A stretch of DNA of 64,000 bases from Gammaproteobacteria bacterium (GTDB lineage: Bacteria > Pseudomonadota > Gammaproteobacteria > SZUA-229). The DNA lies in contig JAOULX010000005.1 in assembly GCA_029881795.1 (NCBI GenBank), positions 124,001 through 188,000 of the forward strand. The letters run 5' to 3'. The notes beneath the pieces were generated by a model. The model searched no databases and was not told the DNA's origin. It was given only the letters and a program-made list of their open reading frames with translations. Position numbers and translations under genes: made by a program. Below, in pieces: positions 55,879 to 64,000 of the stretch (its first letter is position 1; every line of letters begins with the position of its first letter).

Positions 55879-56811
55879 CTATGGGTTTAAGCTAAATACA
55901 CTGATGCGATGTTTACGCATTTCAGTAATATACAGTTTATTTTTCGCATCAACGTACATACCAACGGGCGTGTATAGTGTCCTTGGTGCAACTGTATCCA
56001 GTATGTATTTTAGTTTTCCCACATCCGAAAAAACCTGAACAAGATTCAGGTAGCTATCCGATATATAAATATCACCGTCTTTATCAACCGCTACCCCTTT
56101 AGGCCTGAAAACCTGGCCGGGCTCAACACCCCAACCGGATATCTGAATTGAATAATCGCCATTTTTTTCAAATATTTGCAGCCTTGCATTTAACACATCA
56201 ACAACAGCGACTCGACCATCTTTCAAATGTGCCAGTGTTGCCGGATAACGAAATTCACCTTCACTGGTACCATTGCCTCCCCACTCCCTTTTTAGTTTTC
56301 CCTTGCTCGAGAACACCATGACTTTATGATTATCATTACCACTGACATAAACTTCTCTGGCTTTTTCATCAACTAACACATCAATCGGACGGATTATATA
56401 GCGTCCGCTTTTAACTTTGAATAACCGGACAAACTTGCCTGCTGCGCTGAAGACCTGAATTCTTTTATTGGCGGTATCAGCCACATAAACCTCTCCGCCT
56501 TCAGACACATCAATACCAACCGGACTGTTAAACTCGCCCTTGCCTGCACCATAACTACCAAAACTGAAGGCATAATTACCTTGTTGGTCGAACACCACCA
56601 CTCTGTGATGGCCGCCATCAACCACGTAGATATAACTGTTGGAAACAGCAACATCACTGGGAAGTAACAGCGTGTTTTCTGCAGCGGGGTTAATATCGAG
56701 ACCTAAATCTAACCGGCGTTTTATTGCACTGTCGGCATAAGCCACGCTCAGCACAAAAAAACTTAAGGCCAATGATGCCGCCAGTTTTAAAAAAATAGTG
56801 TAAGTACGCAT
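55879..56811 (-). CDS. exported NHL-repeat beta-propeller protein
   Basis: A 310-residue protein with signal peptide (FLKLAASLALSFFVLSVAYA) and about six NHL repeats, one propeller. Typical repeat cores: LPSDVAVSNSYIYVVDGGHH, GEFNSPVGIDVSEGGEVYVA, RPIDVLVDEKAREVYVSGND, FRYPATLAHLKDGRVAVVDV, FRPKGVAVDKDGDIYISDSY and LYTPVGMYVDAKNKLYITEM. Such propellers bind proteins or ligands but are rarely catalytic. It lies between the trihaem and 24-haem genes; a second NHL protein heads the array. A scaffold or docking role for the cytochromes is my inference. Confidence 0.9.
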   Translation of the reverse strand: MRTYTIFLKLAASLALSFFVLSVAYADSAIKRRLDLGLDINPAAENTLLLPSDVAVSNSYIYVVDGGHHRVVVFDQQGNYAFSFGSYGAGKGEFNSPVGIDVSEGGEVYVADTANKRIQVFSAAGKFVRLFKVKSGRYIIRPIDVLVDEKAREVYVSGNDNHKVMVFSSKGKLKREWGGNGTSEGEFRYPATLAHLKDGRVAVVDVLNARLQIFEKNGDYSIQISGWGVEPGQVFRPKGVAVDKDGDIYISDSYLNLVQVFSDVGKLKYILDTVAPRTLYTPVGMYVDAKNKLYITEMRKHRISVFSLNP

Positions 56812-56907
56812 ATCAGTTTAACCACTTTACTATGCAATCACAGAACATGCAGTTTTGACTGAATACCGTATAACTGGAAACAACCATGAACGAGATGATA
56901 AGCAGTT

Positions 56908-57882
56908 TTATTTTGCTTCCTCTTCCGCGGTATTTCGTCTGATTAATTTTGGCATATAGAATTTCTTATATTTCTCTACCACGCCGATCATATTCAGATT
57001 TGTAACATCAGAAATCCGTCTGTCAGAGAATCCAAGCTCCCTAAATGGTAGTAAACTTTTGCTTTCTTCGGCATGACAACGCGAGCAGAAACGACCTTTA
57101 GGCCTGACAACTTTGTGAAAGCGCTTTTTCAGTGCTTCTTTATCACGGTCATTAAGTTTATCCTTCACTTTTAAAAATTCCTGAACAACCGGCTCATCCT
57201 CGGTTACTTCTAATAACTTTTCTTCACCCGTCTGATTGGAATAAACCACTATTTTTGAATAATAATCATCCGTTTCCTGTAAATAACCGGTTTCTGGATT
57301 AATATCAGTTCCGAATGGTTTACCCTTCACTTCTATTCCTGAATAGTTAAGCCATTTAAAGCTGTAGTATTTCTCTGGCACTTTCTCTTCATTGACATGG
57401 CAGGTCATGCAACCGGTAAACTGGGTATGCATATTCATCAGTGTTCTGATCATCGGCTCTTTTGAATGCGGGTAATCACCATGACACTGAAAACACACAG
57501 GTTTTTTACCGAGATTGACCTTATCAACTTTTAACTCATGATGAAAATGCCTTTTCTTTTCACTGAACCGGTCGAGCCTGAGATCATGCAGAATTTCTGG
57601 CTTTTTATCTTCTTCACTTTTAAACAATCCGGCATGCGTGCCGAGAGCCACGAAGACTTCAAAAAACAGACTCAGAATTATACAGCCGAGAATAAAAGCA
57701 GTAAGAAAAGATATTACCGGATGTCCACGACGCATACCTGAAATACTAAACGGATCATGAACAAATTCACCGGGGATTTTTGATTTATGATCTATCAGAA
57801 CCACCAGCGCGACACCCAGCAGCATAAACAATAATACCGTCAGGATAATATATGTCGTTAGTTGATCACTCAGCTCATGCAT
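56908..57882 (-). CDS. membrane-bound trihaem c-type cytochrome
   Basis: A 324-residue protein with two N-terminal membrane helices (about 8-30 and 55-80) and a periplasmic part with three CXXCH sites: CFQCH, CMTCH and CSRCH. The region between the second and third sites (about 160-270) is haem-free and charged, ending in RPKGRFCSRCHAEE. Extra His (HFHHELKV, GDYPHSKEP) can serve as distal ligands. It is just downstream of the cytochrome b and of a tiny membrane protein. It probably receives electrons from them, as NapC- or Cbc-like membrane cytochromes do. Confidence 0.9.
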   Translation of the reverse strand: MHELSDQLTTYIILTVLLFMLLGVALVVLIDHKSKIPGEFVHDPFSISGMRRGHPVISFLTAFILGCIILSLFFEVFVALGTHAGLFKSEEDKKPEILHDLRLDRFSEKKRHFHHELKVDKVNLGKKPVCFQCHGDYPHSKEPMIRTLMNMHTQFTGCMTCHVNEEKVPEKYYSFKWLNYSGIEVKGKPFGTDINPETGYLQETDDYYSKIVVYSNQTGEEKLLEVTEDEPVVQEFLKVKDKLNDRDKEALKKRFHKVVRPKGRFCSRCHAEESKSLLPFRELGFSDRRISDVTNLNMIGVVEKYKKFYMPKLIRRNTAEEEAK

Positions 57883-57896
57883 TTGTAGTCACCAGG

Positions 57897-58013
57897 TCAG
57901 TACTCTGTCAACAGCAGATAAATCGTGAACACCCCGAACAACGTCCAGAAAAATATTACCGCCAGTGTCGCGTAAGCGAATACTTTTTGTATCGGTGTCA
58001 TTTTTTTTATCAT
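57897..58013 (-). CDS. 38-residue single-TM protein
   Basis: A very short gene between the cytochrome b and trihaem genes. Its ATG overlaps the cytochrome b stop as ATGA, and its TGA ends 14 bp before the next ATG. The peptide has a basic start (MIKKMTPIQKVFAYATLAVI) and one hydrophobic helix (about 10-34), ending in LLLTEY. It looks like the small stabilising subunits of respiratory membrane complexes, such as CydX or CcoQ-like peptides. Function inferred only from position and shape. Confidence 0.7.
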   Translation of the reverse strand: MIKKMTPIQKVFAYATLAVIFFWTLFGVFTIYLLLTEY

Positions 58014-58966
58014 GGTTCACTCTTGTTAACAGCCATCTTCTCATCAATAAATTTGTCTTCATATACACCGGATAATTCACGTGCATCTTCCATATCCAGC
58101 AGATACTCCCGTTCTGATTTTATTTCAACCAGGTTTCTAAGGTATTCCAGAAAGTGTTCTTCTATCTGATGCTCACGGGTAATTTTTCCGGTTAAAAACG
58201 TCCACTGCATCGGGAAACGTCCGGGCGCGAGATGAACGTTATACCAGTGCCAGAATGCAATCACCAGTAACGCCAACAAAGCTTCATGCGGATGCGACAA
58301 GCGCATCATTTCCTGAAAATATGACGCGTAGCCGACTGGCAATATCGTTGCCCAGAACTCAGGAAATAAAAATGATGAGCCTGATACCACCATCACCAGA
58401 TTACCGAATGCAGCGGCGAAATAATGTATTTTCTGCTTGTACATGAACTTGTCCATTTCCGGACGCTGATCTCTCTTTCCTGCGTGATACAACATATCCA
58501 GCTTGAAATCACGAACGTCTTTAAGTGTCGGAATCAGTGTGCGCTGCAGAACAAAACGGCCTCGCATTATGTCTCTTAACACCAGCCAGAAAAGATAGAT
58601 AATGTGGTAAATCATGCTAAATACCATCACACTGGCCAGAGTACGGTGAATAATCCGTGATACATCAACACCGCCGACCAAGTTATTTAAAGGCGTCGCC
58701 CAGAAATGATCCAGAAATGCAATCGGCAGACCGGTAAATGCCAGTGTTAAAAAGGTAACAAAGGTCAGCATGTGCTGAAGCCGGATATGTATATCATATC
58801 GCGGCAGATCACCAATCGGATTGGAGACAACATTCTTGTAAAGCAGCACGCGATCATCAGGCATGCTTTCAACAACGCGCTCTATCTCGGCGCGCTCAGC
58901 ATCGCTGACCTTATTCATGCGCATCGATGATTCGAGTACCTTACGTGCTTCAGCGGATAAATTCAT
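58010..58966 (-). CDS. cytochrome b (formate dehydrogenase gamma/cytochrome b561-like)
   Basis: A 318-residue inner-membrane protein with four main helices (about 65-88, 104-130, 181-203, 226-248). Candidate haem-b ligands are His65 (RLQHML), His107 (IIHRTL), His121 (YHIIYL), His181 (KIHYF), His227 (SHPHEAL) and His240/245 (FWHWYNVHLAPG). This is the pattern of dihaem quinol/quinone-reacting subunits such as FdnI and thiosulfate reductase cytochrome b. The 50-residue cytoplasmic N-terminus and long C-terminal tail are helical and charged. It is likely the entry point of electrons from the quinone pool into this cluster. Confidence 0.85.
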   Translation of the reverse strand: MNLSAEARKVLESSMRMNKVSDAERAEIERVVESMPDDRVLLYKNVVSNPIGDLPRYDIHIRLQHMLTFVTFLTLAFTGLPIAFLDHFWATPLNNLVGGVDVSRIIHRTLASVMVFSMIYHIIYLFWLVLRDIMRGRFVLQRTLIPTLKDVRDFKLDMLYHAGKRDQRPEMDKFMYKQKIHYFAAAFGNLVMVVSGSSFLFPEFWATILPVGYASYFQEMMRLSHPHEALLALLVIAFWHWYNVHLAPGRFPMQWTFLTGKITREHQIEEHFLEYLRNLVEIKSEREYLLDMEDARELSGVYEDKFIDEKMAVNKSEP

Positions 58967-59008
58967 GTTTCAGTATTCCTGTTATTATTGTCTGTGTCAG
59001 GTTTCTGA

Positions 59009-60130
59009 TTATTTAACACGGTCCCTGCCCCGTTTCGACTTACGCCACCAGGTTGAGCCCTTGCGCAAATGCCAGCCGACACCATCACGTCTTCTGCCTA
59101 TTGTTTCAAATGCTGCCAGCCCAATTAATAACACCAGTACTACATCGCCTATCCAGCCATAAATCAGATTTGAATAATAACGAAAATTATTATTTTCTTC
59201 TTCAGTTACCGGTGTAGGGTGCGGGTCCAGTTGTGCGTATTTTTCATCAGCACGAGTATGACAACGCTGACAGGTCTTGGTTACATTATCTTTATGCACC
59301 GATGACGCAGGATCCCGTGAAGGCCGTATGTCATGTACATTCATATAATAATTATCGTTATCAGCATGGCAGTCGAGACAGCTTGCCGCCTTTGTAAAGC
59401 CGTACTTTACAACTTTGCCATGAAAGCTTTGCTGATATGACTCAGCAGCAAACGCGTATTTATCACCGAGTTCTCGACCCTCTTTTTCTGCTGCTTTCAT
59501 GTGCCTTTCAATCAGTCTTTTATCACCGTGACAACTGGTACAAAGTTCCATCACCTCTTTTGGTGAGCGTTTAACTTCGTTGATGCGGCGACTGGTATGT
59601 TTGTACCAGTTGGTAACAAATTTTTCATCTTCATGACAAATCACACAACGCTGAGTGATTCTTGGTGGTGGCCCCTGATCTTCTTTAGGATTATAGATTG
59701 GGTTGGTATGACAGGTTACACAGTAAGGCTTGTCCTGATCATGACCTTTCGCAATCTTTTCGCGGCCATGCGCACTTTTTTCGTATTTTTCATAAATAGA
59801 TTTATGACTGAAGTTTTTACCGGTTGCCGGGTTTTTTATTGAATGGCATTCACTATCACAGGTCACCCCGTTCTTCACTTCTCTGTGGGGTAATTCTTTA
59901 ATATAGGAGTGACAGTCTTTGCATGGAACATTTCTGTGCACGGTGGAACCAAAAACATGCGGCATAACATAATAAGAACGCCTTGCACCTTCCTCTGTTA
60001 TACGACCCATCTTAGGGTATTTATGACATAGCAAGCAGCCTTCGTCATCCTCAAAAGCGTAGGCAGCTCCGTGACTGACACTCATCAGCACTAATATTTG
60101 TAAATAAATTTTAAGTTTTCGATATTCCAT
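59009..60130 (-). CDS. eight-haem c-type cytochrome with C-terminal membrane anchor
   Basis: A 373-residue exported protein: signal peptide (LQILVLMSVSHGAAYA), seven CXXCH (CLLCH, CKDCH, CVTCH, CVICH, CTSCH, CLDCH, CQRCH) and one unusual CX3CH (CDSECH, third in order). A membrane helix near the C-terminus (LIYGWIGDVVLVLLIGLAAF, about 322-342) is followed by a very basic tail. The CX3CH and spacing recall tetrahaem/octahaem cytochromes that have one non-canonical site, but I do not see a CXXCK catalytic site. It is upstream of the cytochrome b by 42 bp and probably its direct electron partner. Confidence 0.9.
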   Translation of the reverse strand: MEYRKLKIYLQILVLMSVSHGAAYAFEDDEGCLLCHKYPKMGRITEEGARRSYYVMPHVFGSTVHRNVPCKDCHSYIKELPHREVKNGVTCDSECHSIKNPATGKNFSHKSIYEKYEKSAHGREKIAKGHDQDKPYCVTCHTNPIYNPKEDQGPPPRITQRCVICHEDEKFVTNWYKHTSRRINEVKRSPKEVMELCTSCHGDKRLIERHMKAAEKEGRELGDKYAFAAESYQQSFHGKVVKYGFTKAASCLDCHADNDNYYMNVHDIRPSRDPASSVHKDNVTKTCQRCHTRADEKYAQLDPHPTPVTEEENNNFRYYSNLIYGWIGDVVLVLLIGLAAFETIGRRRDGVGWHLRKGSTWWRKSKRGRDRVK

Positions 60131-60236
60131 TATTATTTATTTTTCTTTTATTTTCTGATTTTCACTCAGACTAAAATCTATCATGTTCTGACGCATTGAT
60201 ACACGTCAAAATATACCTTTATATTTGCCAAACGCA

Positions 60237-61322
60237 TTACTTTGCGTGACAAATAACACATAAGGGCTTGGCCCGCAGCTTTTTATCAGCGTCAGCACCA
60301 TATGCTGCGGCTGGATTTTTAATAATTCCTTTGGCATGGGGATTATGACAGGTCGCACAAAAGACCCTTCCACTGCCTGGTTCAAGTGGCATCAGCAACC
60401 CCCGCTCCTCCAGCACTTCTTCCATATTCGCCAGAATGTTTGCTGATGGTTTTACTAGATGGTTCGGCCCTTTCTTATTTTTAAAAAAACTAAACTGACC
60501 TCCGGGATGAGGTTTCCATTGATGACACCCCCAGCACATGGCTTCGGTGTTTTTGCTGGCGTGAAAACTAACATCATCAATACTTCTGGCTTCCAGCAAA
60601 TCATCAATCGAACCAGAATGACAAATCCTGCATTTCTCGGTTAATACTTCACCTGTTTTATTAAACTGTTGATGCGGATTAAGACGCTGATAACTATCTT
60701 CTGAATGGCACTCTCCACACAATTTATAACGTTGAATAAACGGCCCACCACGCAATACCTTTGGGTTCTCGTGTTTCTGACGATTCTCCAGCCTGCACTG
60801 CAACGTCATATCATGACAGGTAAGACAGCCAATTTTACCATTATTACTCTTAATAATTTTTTTCATTGCCGGTTGCATTTGTGCCATTCTTTTGTTCGAT
60901 GGTTCAATTCCGACAGGATGCACATAGCTGTGCTTTATTTCTGTACTGTGACAGTTCTGGCAAAATTTTTCAGCATCTGCCGCTGACCTCAGATTACTCT
61001 TTGCAGCCTGCCCCTGTGTCTTCGTATGGCAGGCTATACAGCCATCTTGCTGCCAGTGGGGATCCGGGATTTCTGAACTTTTAATCTGCGCTGTTTTTAT
61101 CAAGGATGGAATATCAGACACGCGCTCGGGCAGGCTTGTTAGCAATGCCTTGTGTTTCTGCTGTTGCTGCTGCTGCAATAAACGTAATTTTTGCTCTTCA
61201 GATAATTTCGCCTGCCTGATTTTAGAGGTAATTTCATCTGACTTATCAGACGCATGCACAGCACCAGCTGTCAGAAACAGACCGCAAATAACACTCACGC
61301 AAATATACTGTACTGCCTTCAT
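60237..61322 (-). CDS. octahaem c-type cytochrome, periplasmic
   Basis: A 361-residue protein with signal peptide (ending VHA-S), then a charged Gln-rich helix (about 35-70, LRLLQQQQQQKHKALL) and eight CXXCH motifs (CIACH, CQNCH, CLTCH, CGECH, CRICH, CWGCH, CATCH, CVICH) with additional His between them. Two His-Pro motifs (KHSYVHPVGIE and KPHPGGQFSF) follow haem sites. It ends five residues past the last CXXCH start (CVICHAK). It begins 11 bp after the 12-haem gene. No catalytic haem variant (CXXCK) is seen, so an electron carrier is more likely than a nitrite or tetrathionate reductase. Confidence 0.92.
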   Translation of the reverse strand: MKAVQYICVSVICGLFLTAGAVHASDKSDEITSKIRQAKLSEEQKLRLLQQQQQQKHKALLTSLPERVSDIPSLIKTAQIKSSEIPDPHWQQDGCIACHTKTQGQAAKSNLRSAADAEKFCQNCHSTEIKHSYVHPVGIEPSNKRMAQMQPAMKKIIKSNNGKIGCLTCHDMTLQCRLENRQKHENPKVLRGGPFIQRYKLCGECHSEDSYQRLNPHQQFNKTGEVLTEKCRICHSGSIDDLLEARSIDDVSFHASKNTEAMCWGCHQWKPHPGGQFSFFKNKKGPNHLVKPSANILANMEEVLEERGLLMPLEPGSGRVFCATCHNPHAKGIIKNPAAAYGADADKKLRAKPLCVICHAK

Positions 61323-61333
61323 CTCGCCAGTGG

Positions 61334-63067
61334 CTACATGCCACCGCCTCCGCCGCCGCCACCACCGCCTCCACCACCACCCATCATGCAGTTGGCAGTA
61401 CCGGATGCGCTGTCATAGGTACAAGGATCATGATTACGGTTATGGCAGGTTAAATAGCAACCACCACTGCCAGCACCTGTTGAATTTGAGTAATGCTCAA
61501 GTCGCCCCGATGAACTGGGGGTGACTGATTCTCTGTCGAAATTTATTAATTTCGGCTGTTCACTGCCGTGCGGATCATGACAAACATTACATGGTGTGCT
61601 CAAGCCTCCACCGCCGCCCATGCCACCACCGCTTCCGGTTATATGAAAATTGTGGCGCGGAAACGAATCGTTACCCAGAATACTGCTGCGGTCATGGCAT
61701 TTATAGCAAAGCGCATAACTCGAACTACTTTCATTTGTCGGATCCTGTGTCTGATATTGGCGCGCCAATAATGGCGCATAGGTTGAACCATGCGGACCAT
61801 TCGGGCCGTTAATGTCATTATTATTATGGCAATCCAGACAACTGATTCTGCTGTTGGTTTTAAGCGGTGCGATTAAGCTGGGGACGTAACCGTTTCGTCC
61901 GGTTGCTGATACCGGGTGATAGGATCTTTTTGCACTACTAAACTCTGCCCTGACATTATTTTCATTAAACTGACGATTGGTTCTTTGTGCTGGCTTACCC
62001 GAACTGTCACCATGACAGCGATAACACAGCTCATGAGGCGCACTGACCTGACTGACCTCACTACCCGACTGACTCACTCCTCTGACACCTGCCAGCGGAT
62101 TTGTGCTGTTTGCGGCATGCGGATTATGACAGTCTATGCATTCAACATGGCGTGAATTAACCACCACCGATTCATTGGGCTTATGTGTGCCGGTACTGTT
62201 CATAATCGGATGACGCGAAAACTTGTTAAATTCATTGCTTATGTTTTCTGTTGCGACATGACCGTTATGACAGGCATAACAGTTATCTTCTTCAGCAGCA
62301 TATTTTAAAATTCGCTGATTGCCTGCAGCATTATGCGGAGTATGACAGTTTTCACAGGCATTACTGGCCACCGTGCTTTCACTGGTCGTGGGCCAGGGAT
62401 CCGGTGATTGTCCGTTCCATGTTTTATTCGATGTACTGTGAGCAGTACTGCTCCAGTGTTGTTTTTGATGACAGGTTTTACACAATGCTGATGCCACATT
62501 TGGCATGACTAAAAACTTGCCGTTACTATCATTATGAGGGTCATGGCAGCTGGTACACTGCATCTGACCTGATTTATCAAGCTTAACAGCAGCCGGTAAA
62601 TTCGCTGGATTAATCAGCTCACCGCGCTGACTGGCCAGATTATTATTAAATACAAACGAAACCGGATGATCATCAGATAAGTCAGTTCCCAGACGCGTGG
62701 CTCCCTGCGGCAGGGTTGAAGCACCGGACATAGATATCGGATCAGGCTGGCTAAGTATTTCACCAATAGCGATAGTTCCATCATGGCAGCTCAAGCATAA
62801 CAAAGAAGAACCACTTGGCTGACCCGGCGACGCAATAATTGAAGAACTGCTATATGGTATATAATTACTGCCCGGAGTTGAACGATTCCACAACGGTGAC
62901 TCTGGCACTGAACTGTGCGGCGTGTGACAAAAGATACACACTTGTTGCTCAGAACTGGCTTTAATTGAACCCGGACCACTTGATGACAGGTTATGCTTGG
63001 TTGTTAGGACACCTGCACTGGCCAGCATGGATACTGATGACAAAAACACGATATAAATTAACTTCAT
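61334..63067 (-). CDS. twelve-haem c-type cytochrome with polyglycine C-terminus
   Basis: A 577-residue exported protein with signal peptide (IYIVFLSSVSMLASAG). It has eleven CXXCH sites plus one CX3CH (CYLTCH, last). Several sites read CHDPH, CHTPH or CHNPH, the paired-CXXCH type. The segment before the eleventh site is glycine-rich (GSGGGMGGGGGLSTPC), and the protein ends in CMM, 14 Gly and Met. The Gly codons are mixed (GGT, GGA, GGC), so the tail is kept at protein level and not a simple DNA repeat. It could be a flexible docking or surface-attachment tail. The ATG overlaps the stop of the NHL gene upstream by 4 bp. Confidence 0.93.
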   Translation of the reverse strand: MKLIYIVFLSSVSMLASAGVLTTKHNLSSSGPGSIKASSEQQVCIFCHTPHSSVPESPLWNRSTPGSNYIPYSSSSIIASPGQPSGSSLLCLSCHDGTIAIGEILSQPDPISMSGASTLPQGATRLGTDLSDDHPVSFVFNNNLASQRGELINPANLPAAVKLDKSGQMQCTSCHDPHNDSNGKFLVMPNVASALCKTCHQKQHWSSTAHSTSNKTWNGQSPDPWPTTSESTVASNACENCHTPHNAAGNQRILKYAAEEDNCYACHNGHVATENISNEFNKFSRHPIMNSTGTHKPNESVVVNSRHVECIDCHNPHAANSTNPLAGVRGVSQSGSEVSQVSAPHELCYRCHGDSSGKPAQRTNRQFNENNVRAEFSSAKRSYHPVSATGRNGYVPSLIAPLKTNSRISCLDCHNNNDINGPNGPHGSTYAPLLARQYQTQDPTNESSSSYALCYKCHDRSSILGNDSFPRHNFHITGSGGGMGGGGGLSTPCNVCHDPHGSEQPKLINFDRESVTPSSSGRLEHYSNSTGAGSGGCYLTCHNRNHDPCTYDSASGTANCMMGGGGGGGGGGGGGGM

Positions 63068-64000
63068 CGTACGGCCTTCTCTAATTCGAATACTTGTACT
63101 CTTTTGTTATGTGAATCAGCAACATAAATTTTTTGCATGTCATCGATATAGATACCCGTGGGTAGCCAGAACTGTCCAGGCGCCTGACCTTGCTCACCAA
63201 AACTTAATAAATAGCGGCCTTCTGAATCAAATATCTGCACATTATGAAACAGCGAATCGACCACATAAATATGCCCTTTCTTGTCAACCGCTACACCCTT
63301 GGGTCGTGACTGAAATCCGGTGGCATCGCCGGCTTTACCAAACTGCTGCAGATACTTACCGTTTTTATTAAATTTCTGAATTCTGAAATTTAATGAGTCC
63401 GTAACAAATAAGTTCTGATCCTTATCCCACCATAACATGGTCGGAAAATTAAATTCACCATTTTTATCTCCCCGTCGTCCGATATAGCGGATCAAACCTC
63501 CTGTCTCGTCAAAGACAACAATCTGATGATTTTTTGTATCAACAACAAACAATTCTTTTGTTGTTTGGTTATAGCGGATTCCTGTTGGTTGCAACACGGC
63601 TTCATCCAGCTCTACTAACGTCGCAGCCTCCTCACCATACTTATAGTAATAAATCTCTGCGCGTTTCGAGTCAGAAATATAAATGCCACCATCTCCGCTA
63701 CCACTGATTCCAACCGGCGATAACATTTTATGATGAGCTGGCAGCTGTATCAGTTTGTAACTATTCTCTTTCAGGTCATACAAATGCACACCATACGCAC
63801 CTGGATCTGCCACATATATTCGCCTATCATTCGCAACCACAGCCATCGGTCTGACCATATTTTCTGCCTCACTACCCAGAAAAAAGTTACCCAGCCAGCT
63901 CCAGAAACCTTTGCCAATTTCAAGGTCCTGTGGCAATGAAAACACCGCTGTTAACTTAATTCTGGCTGTTGCAGGGGGTGCTGGCCAAACCGGATATACC
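63064..64000 (-). CDS. NHL-repeat beta-propeller protein, partial (runs off window)
   Basis: At least 312 residues; the frame stays open to the window edge with VYPVWPAPPATARIKL, so the true start lies beyond 64000. A GTG at 63945 is not the start. NHL repeats: MVRPMAVVANDRRIYVADPG, MLSPVGISGSGDGGIYISDS, LQPTGIRYNQTTKELFVVDT, FNFPTMLWWDKDQNLFVTDS, SRPKGVAVDKKGHIYVVDSL and FWLPTGIYIDDMQKIYVADS, a six-bladed propeller. It is coupled to the twelve-haem gene by an ATGA overlap and is a paralogue of the NHL gene at 55879-56811. An exported scaffold for the cytochromes is likely. Confidence 0.9.
   Translation of the reverse strand, partial: VYPVWPAPPATARIKLTAVFSLPQDLEIGKGFWSWLGNFFLGSEAENMVRPMAVVANDRRIYVADPGAYGVHLYDLKENSYKLIQLPAHHKMLSPVGISGSGDGGIYISDSKRAEIYYYKYGEEAATLVELDEAVLQPTGIRYNQTTKELFVVDTKNHQIVVFDETGGLIRYIGRRGDKNGEFNFPTMLWWDKDQNLFVTDSLNFRIQKFNKNGKYLQQFGKAGDATGFQSRPKGVAVDKKGHIYVVDSLFHNVQIFDSEGRYLLSFGEQGQAPGQFWLPTGIYIDDMQKIYVADSHNKRVQVFELEKAVR

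Noticed and set aside
60237-61322. Octahaem nitrite or tetrathionate reductase
   Set aside because: All eight sites are CXXCH and no lysine-ligated CXXCK catalytic haem motif is present.
1-64000. CRISPR array, prophage, rRNA or tRNA genes
   Set aside because: No regularly spaced direct repeats, phage structural genes, or RNA gene signatures were found on reading.
52740-64000. MtrCAB-type porin-cytochrome complex
   Set aside because: No outer-membrane beta-barrel protein of the MtrB type is encoded in the visible part of the cluster.

Overview
The window looks like a chromosomal segment of a free-living Gammaproteobacterium of moderate GC content. The evidence is synteny: an lptD-surA-pdxA-rsmA-apaG-apaH block next to folA, lgt-thyA coupling, mpl, ubiX, rnt (RNase T), argD-argF, and a class II ribonucleotide reductase split into two proteins as in Pseudomonas. 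The number of c-type cytochromes points to a respiratory, probably anaerobic or facultative lifestyle. I cannot assign a genus.

Layout. 1-6.5 kb is an AT-rich accessory stretch on the minus strand: two secreted proteins, a chemoreceptor, a rhodanese, a small membrane protein with a decayed second copy, a broken RAYT transposase between two REP palindromes, and an attC-like palindrome. 6.5-9.8 kb holds nrdJb/nrdJa with a NrdR-box candidate. 10.1-11.1 kb has no gene but many palindromic repeats. 11.1-17.5 kb is housekeeping: lytic transglycosylase, ubiX, a Ser/Thr kinase with a cyclic-nucleotide domain, mpl and pyrC. 17.6-23.3 kb holds a large lipoprotein that resembles the anthrax protective antigen / binary toxin B translocation component fused to RCC1 repeats. 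It is followed by a LuxR-type response regulator and a convergent hybrid histidine kinase. 23.3-34.1 kb is mixed: TraB/GumN protein, RNase T, a diguanylate cyclase, grxD, an NAGGN-type amidotransferase, rhodanese, a second chemoreceptor, hydantoinase B and a PuuD-like membrane protein. 34.4-47.2 kb is argD-argF, the lptD-apaH operon with two extra genes, folA, a lipoprotein, thyA and lgt.

47.3-64 kb is one long minus-strand array that appears to form an electron-transfer system. In transcription order: an NHL beta-propeller protein (running off the window), a 12-haem cytochrome with a polyglycine tail, an octahaem cytochrome, a membrane-anchored 8-haem cytochrome, a cytochrome b, a 38-residue single-TM protein, a membrane-bound trihaem cytochrome, a second NHL protein, a 24-haem cytochrome built from repeated four-haem modules, and then a two-protein acyl-CoA dehydratase activase-like ATPase. 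I count 55 potential haem sites (53 CXXCH, two CX3CH). The cytochrome b suggests entry of electrons from the quinone pool. No outer-membrane porin and no catalytic reductase is visible in the window, so the terminal acceptor is unknown.

The two strongest candidates for something undescribed are the PA-like/RCC1 lipoprotein, which shares a palindrome with the nearby kinase gene, and the NHL/multihaem/activase array.
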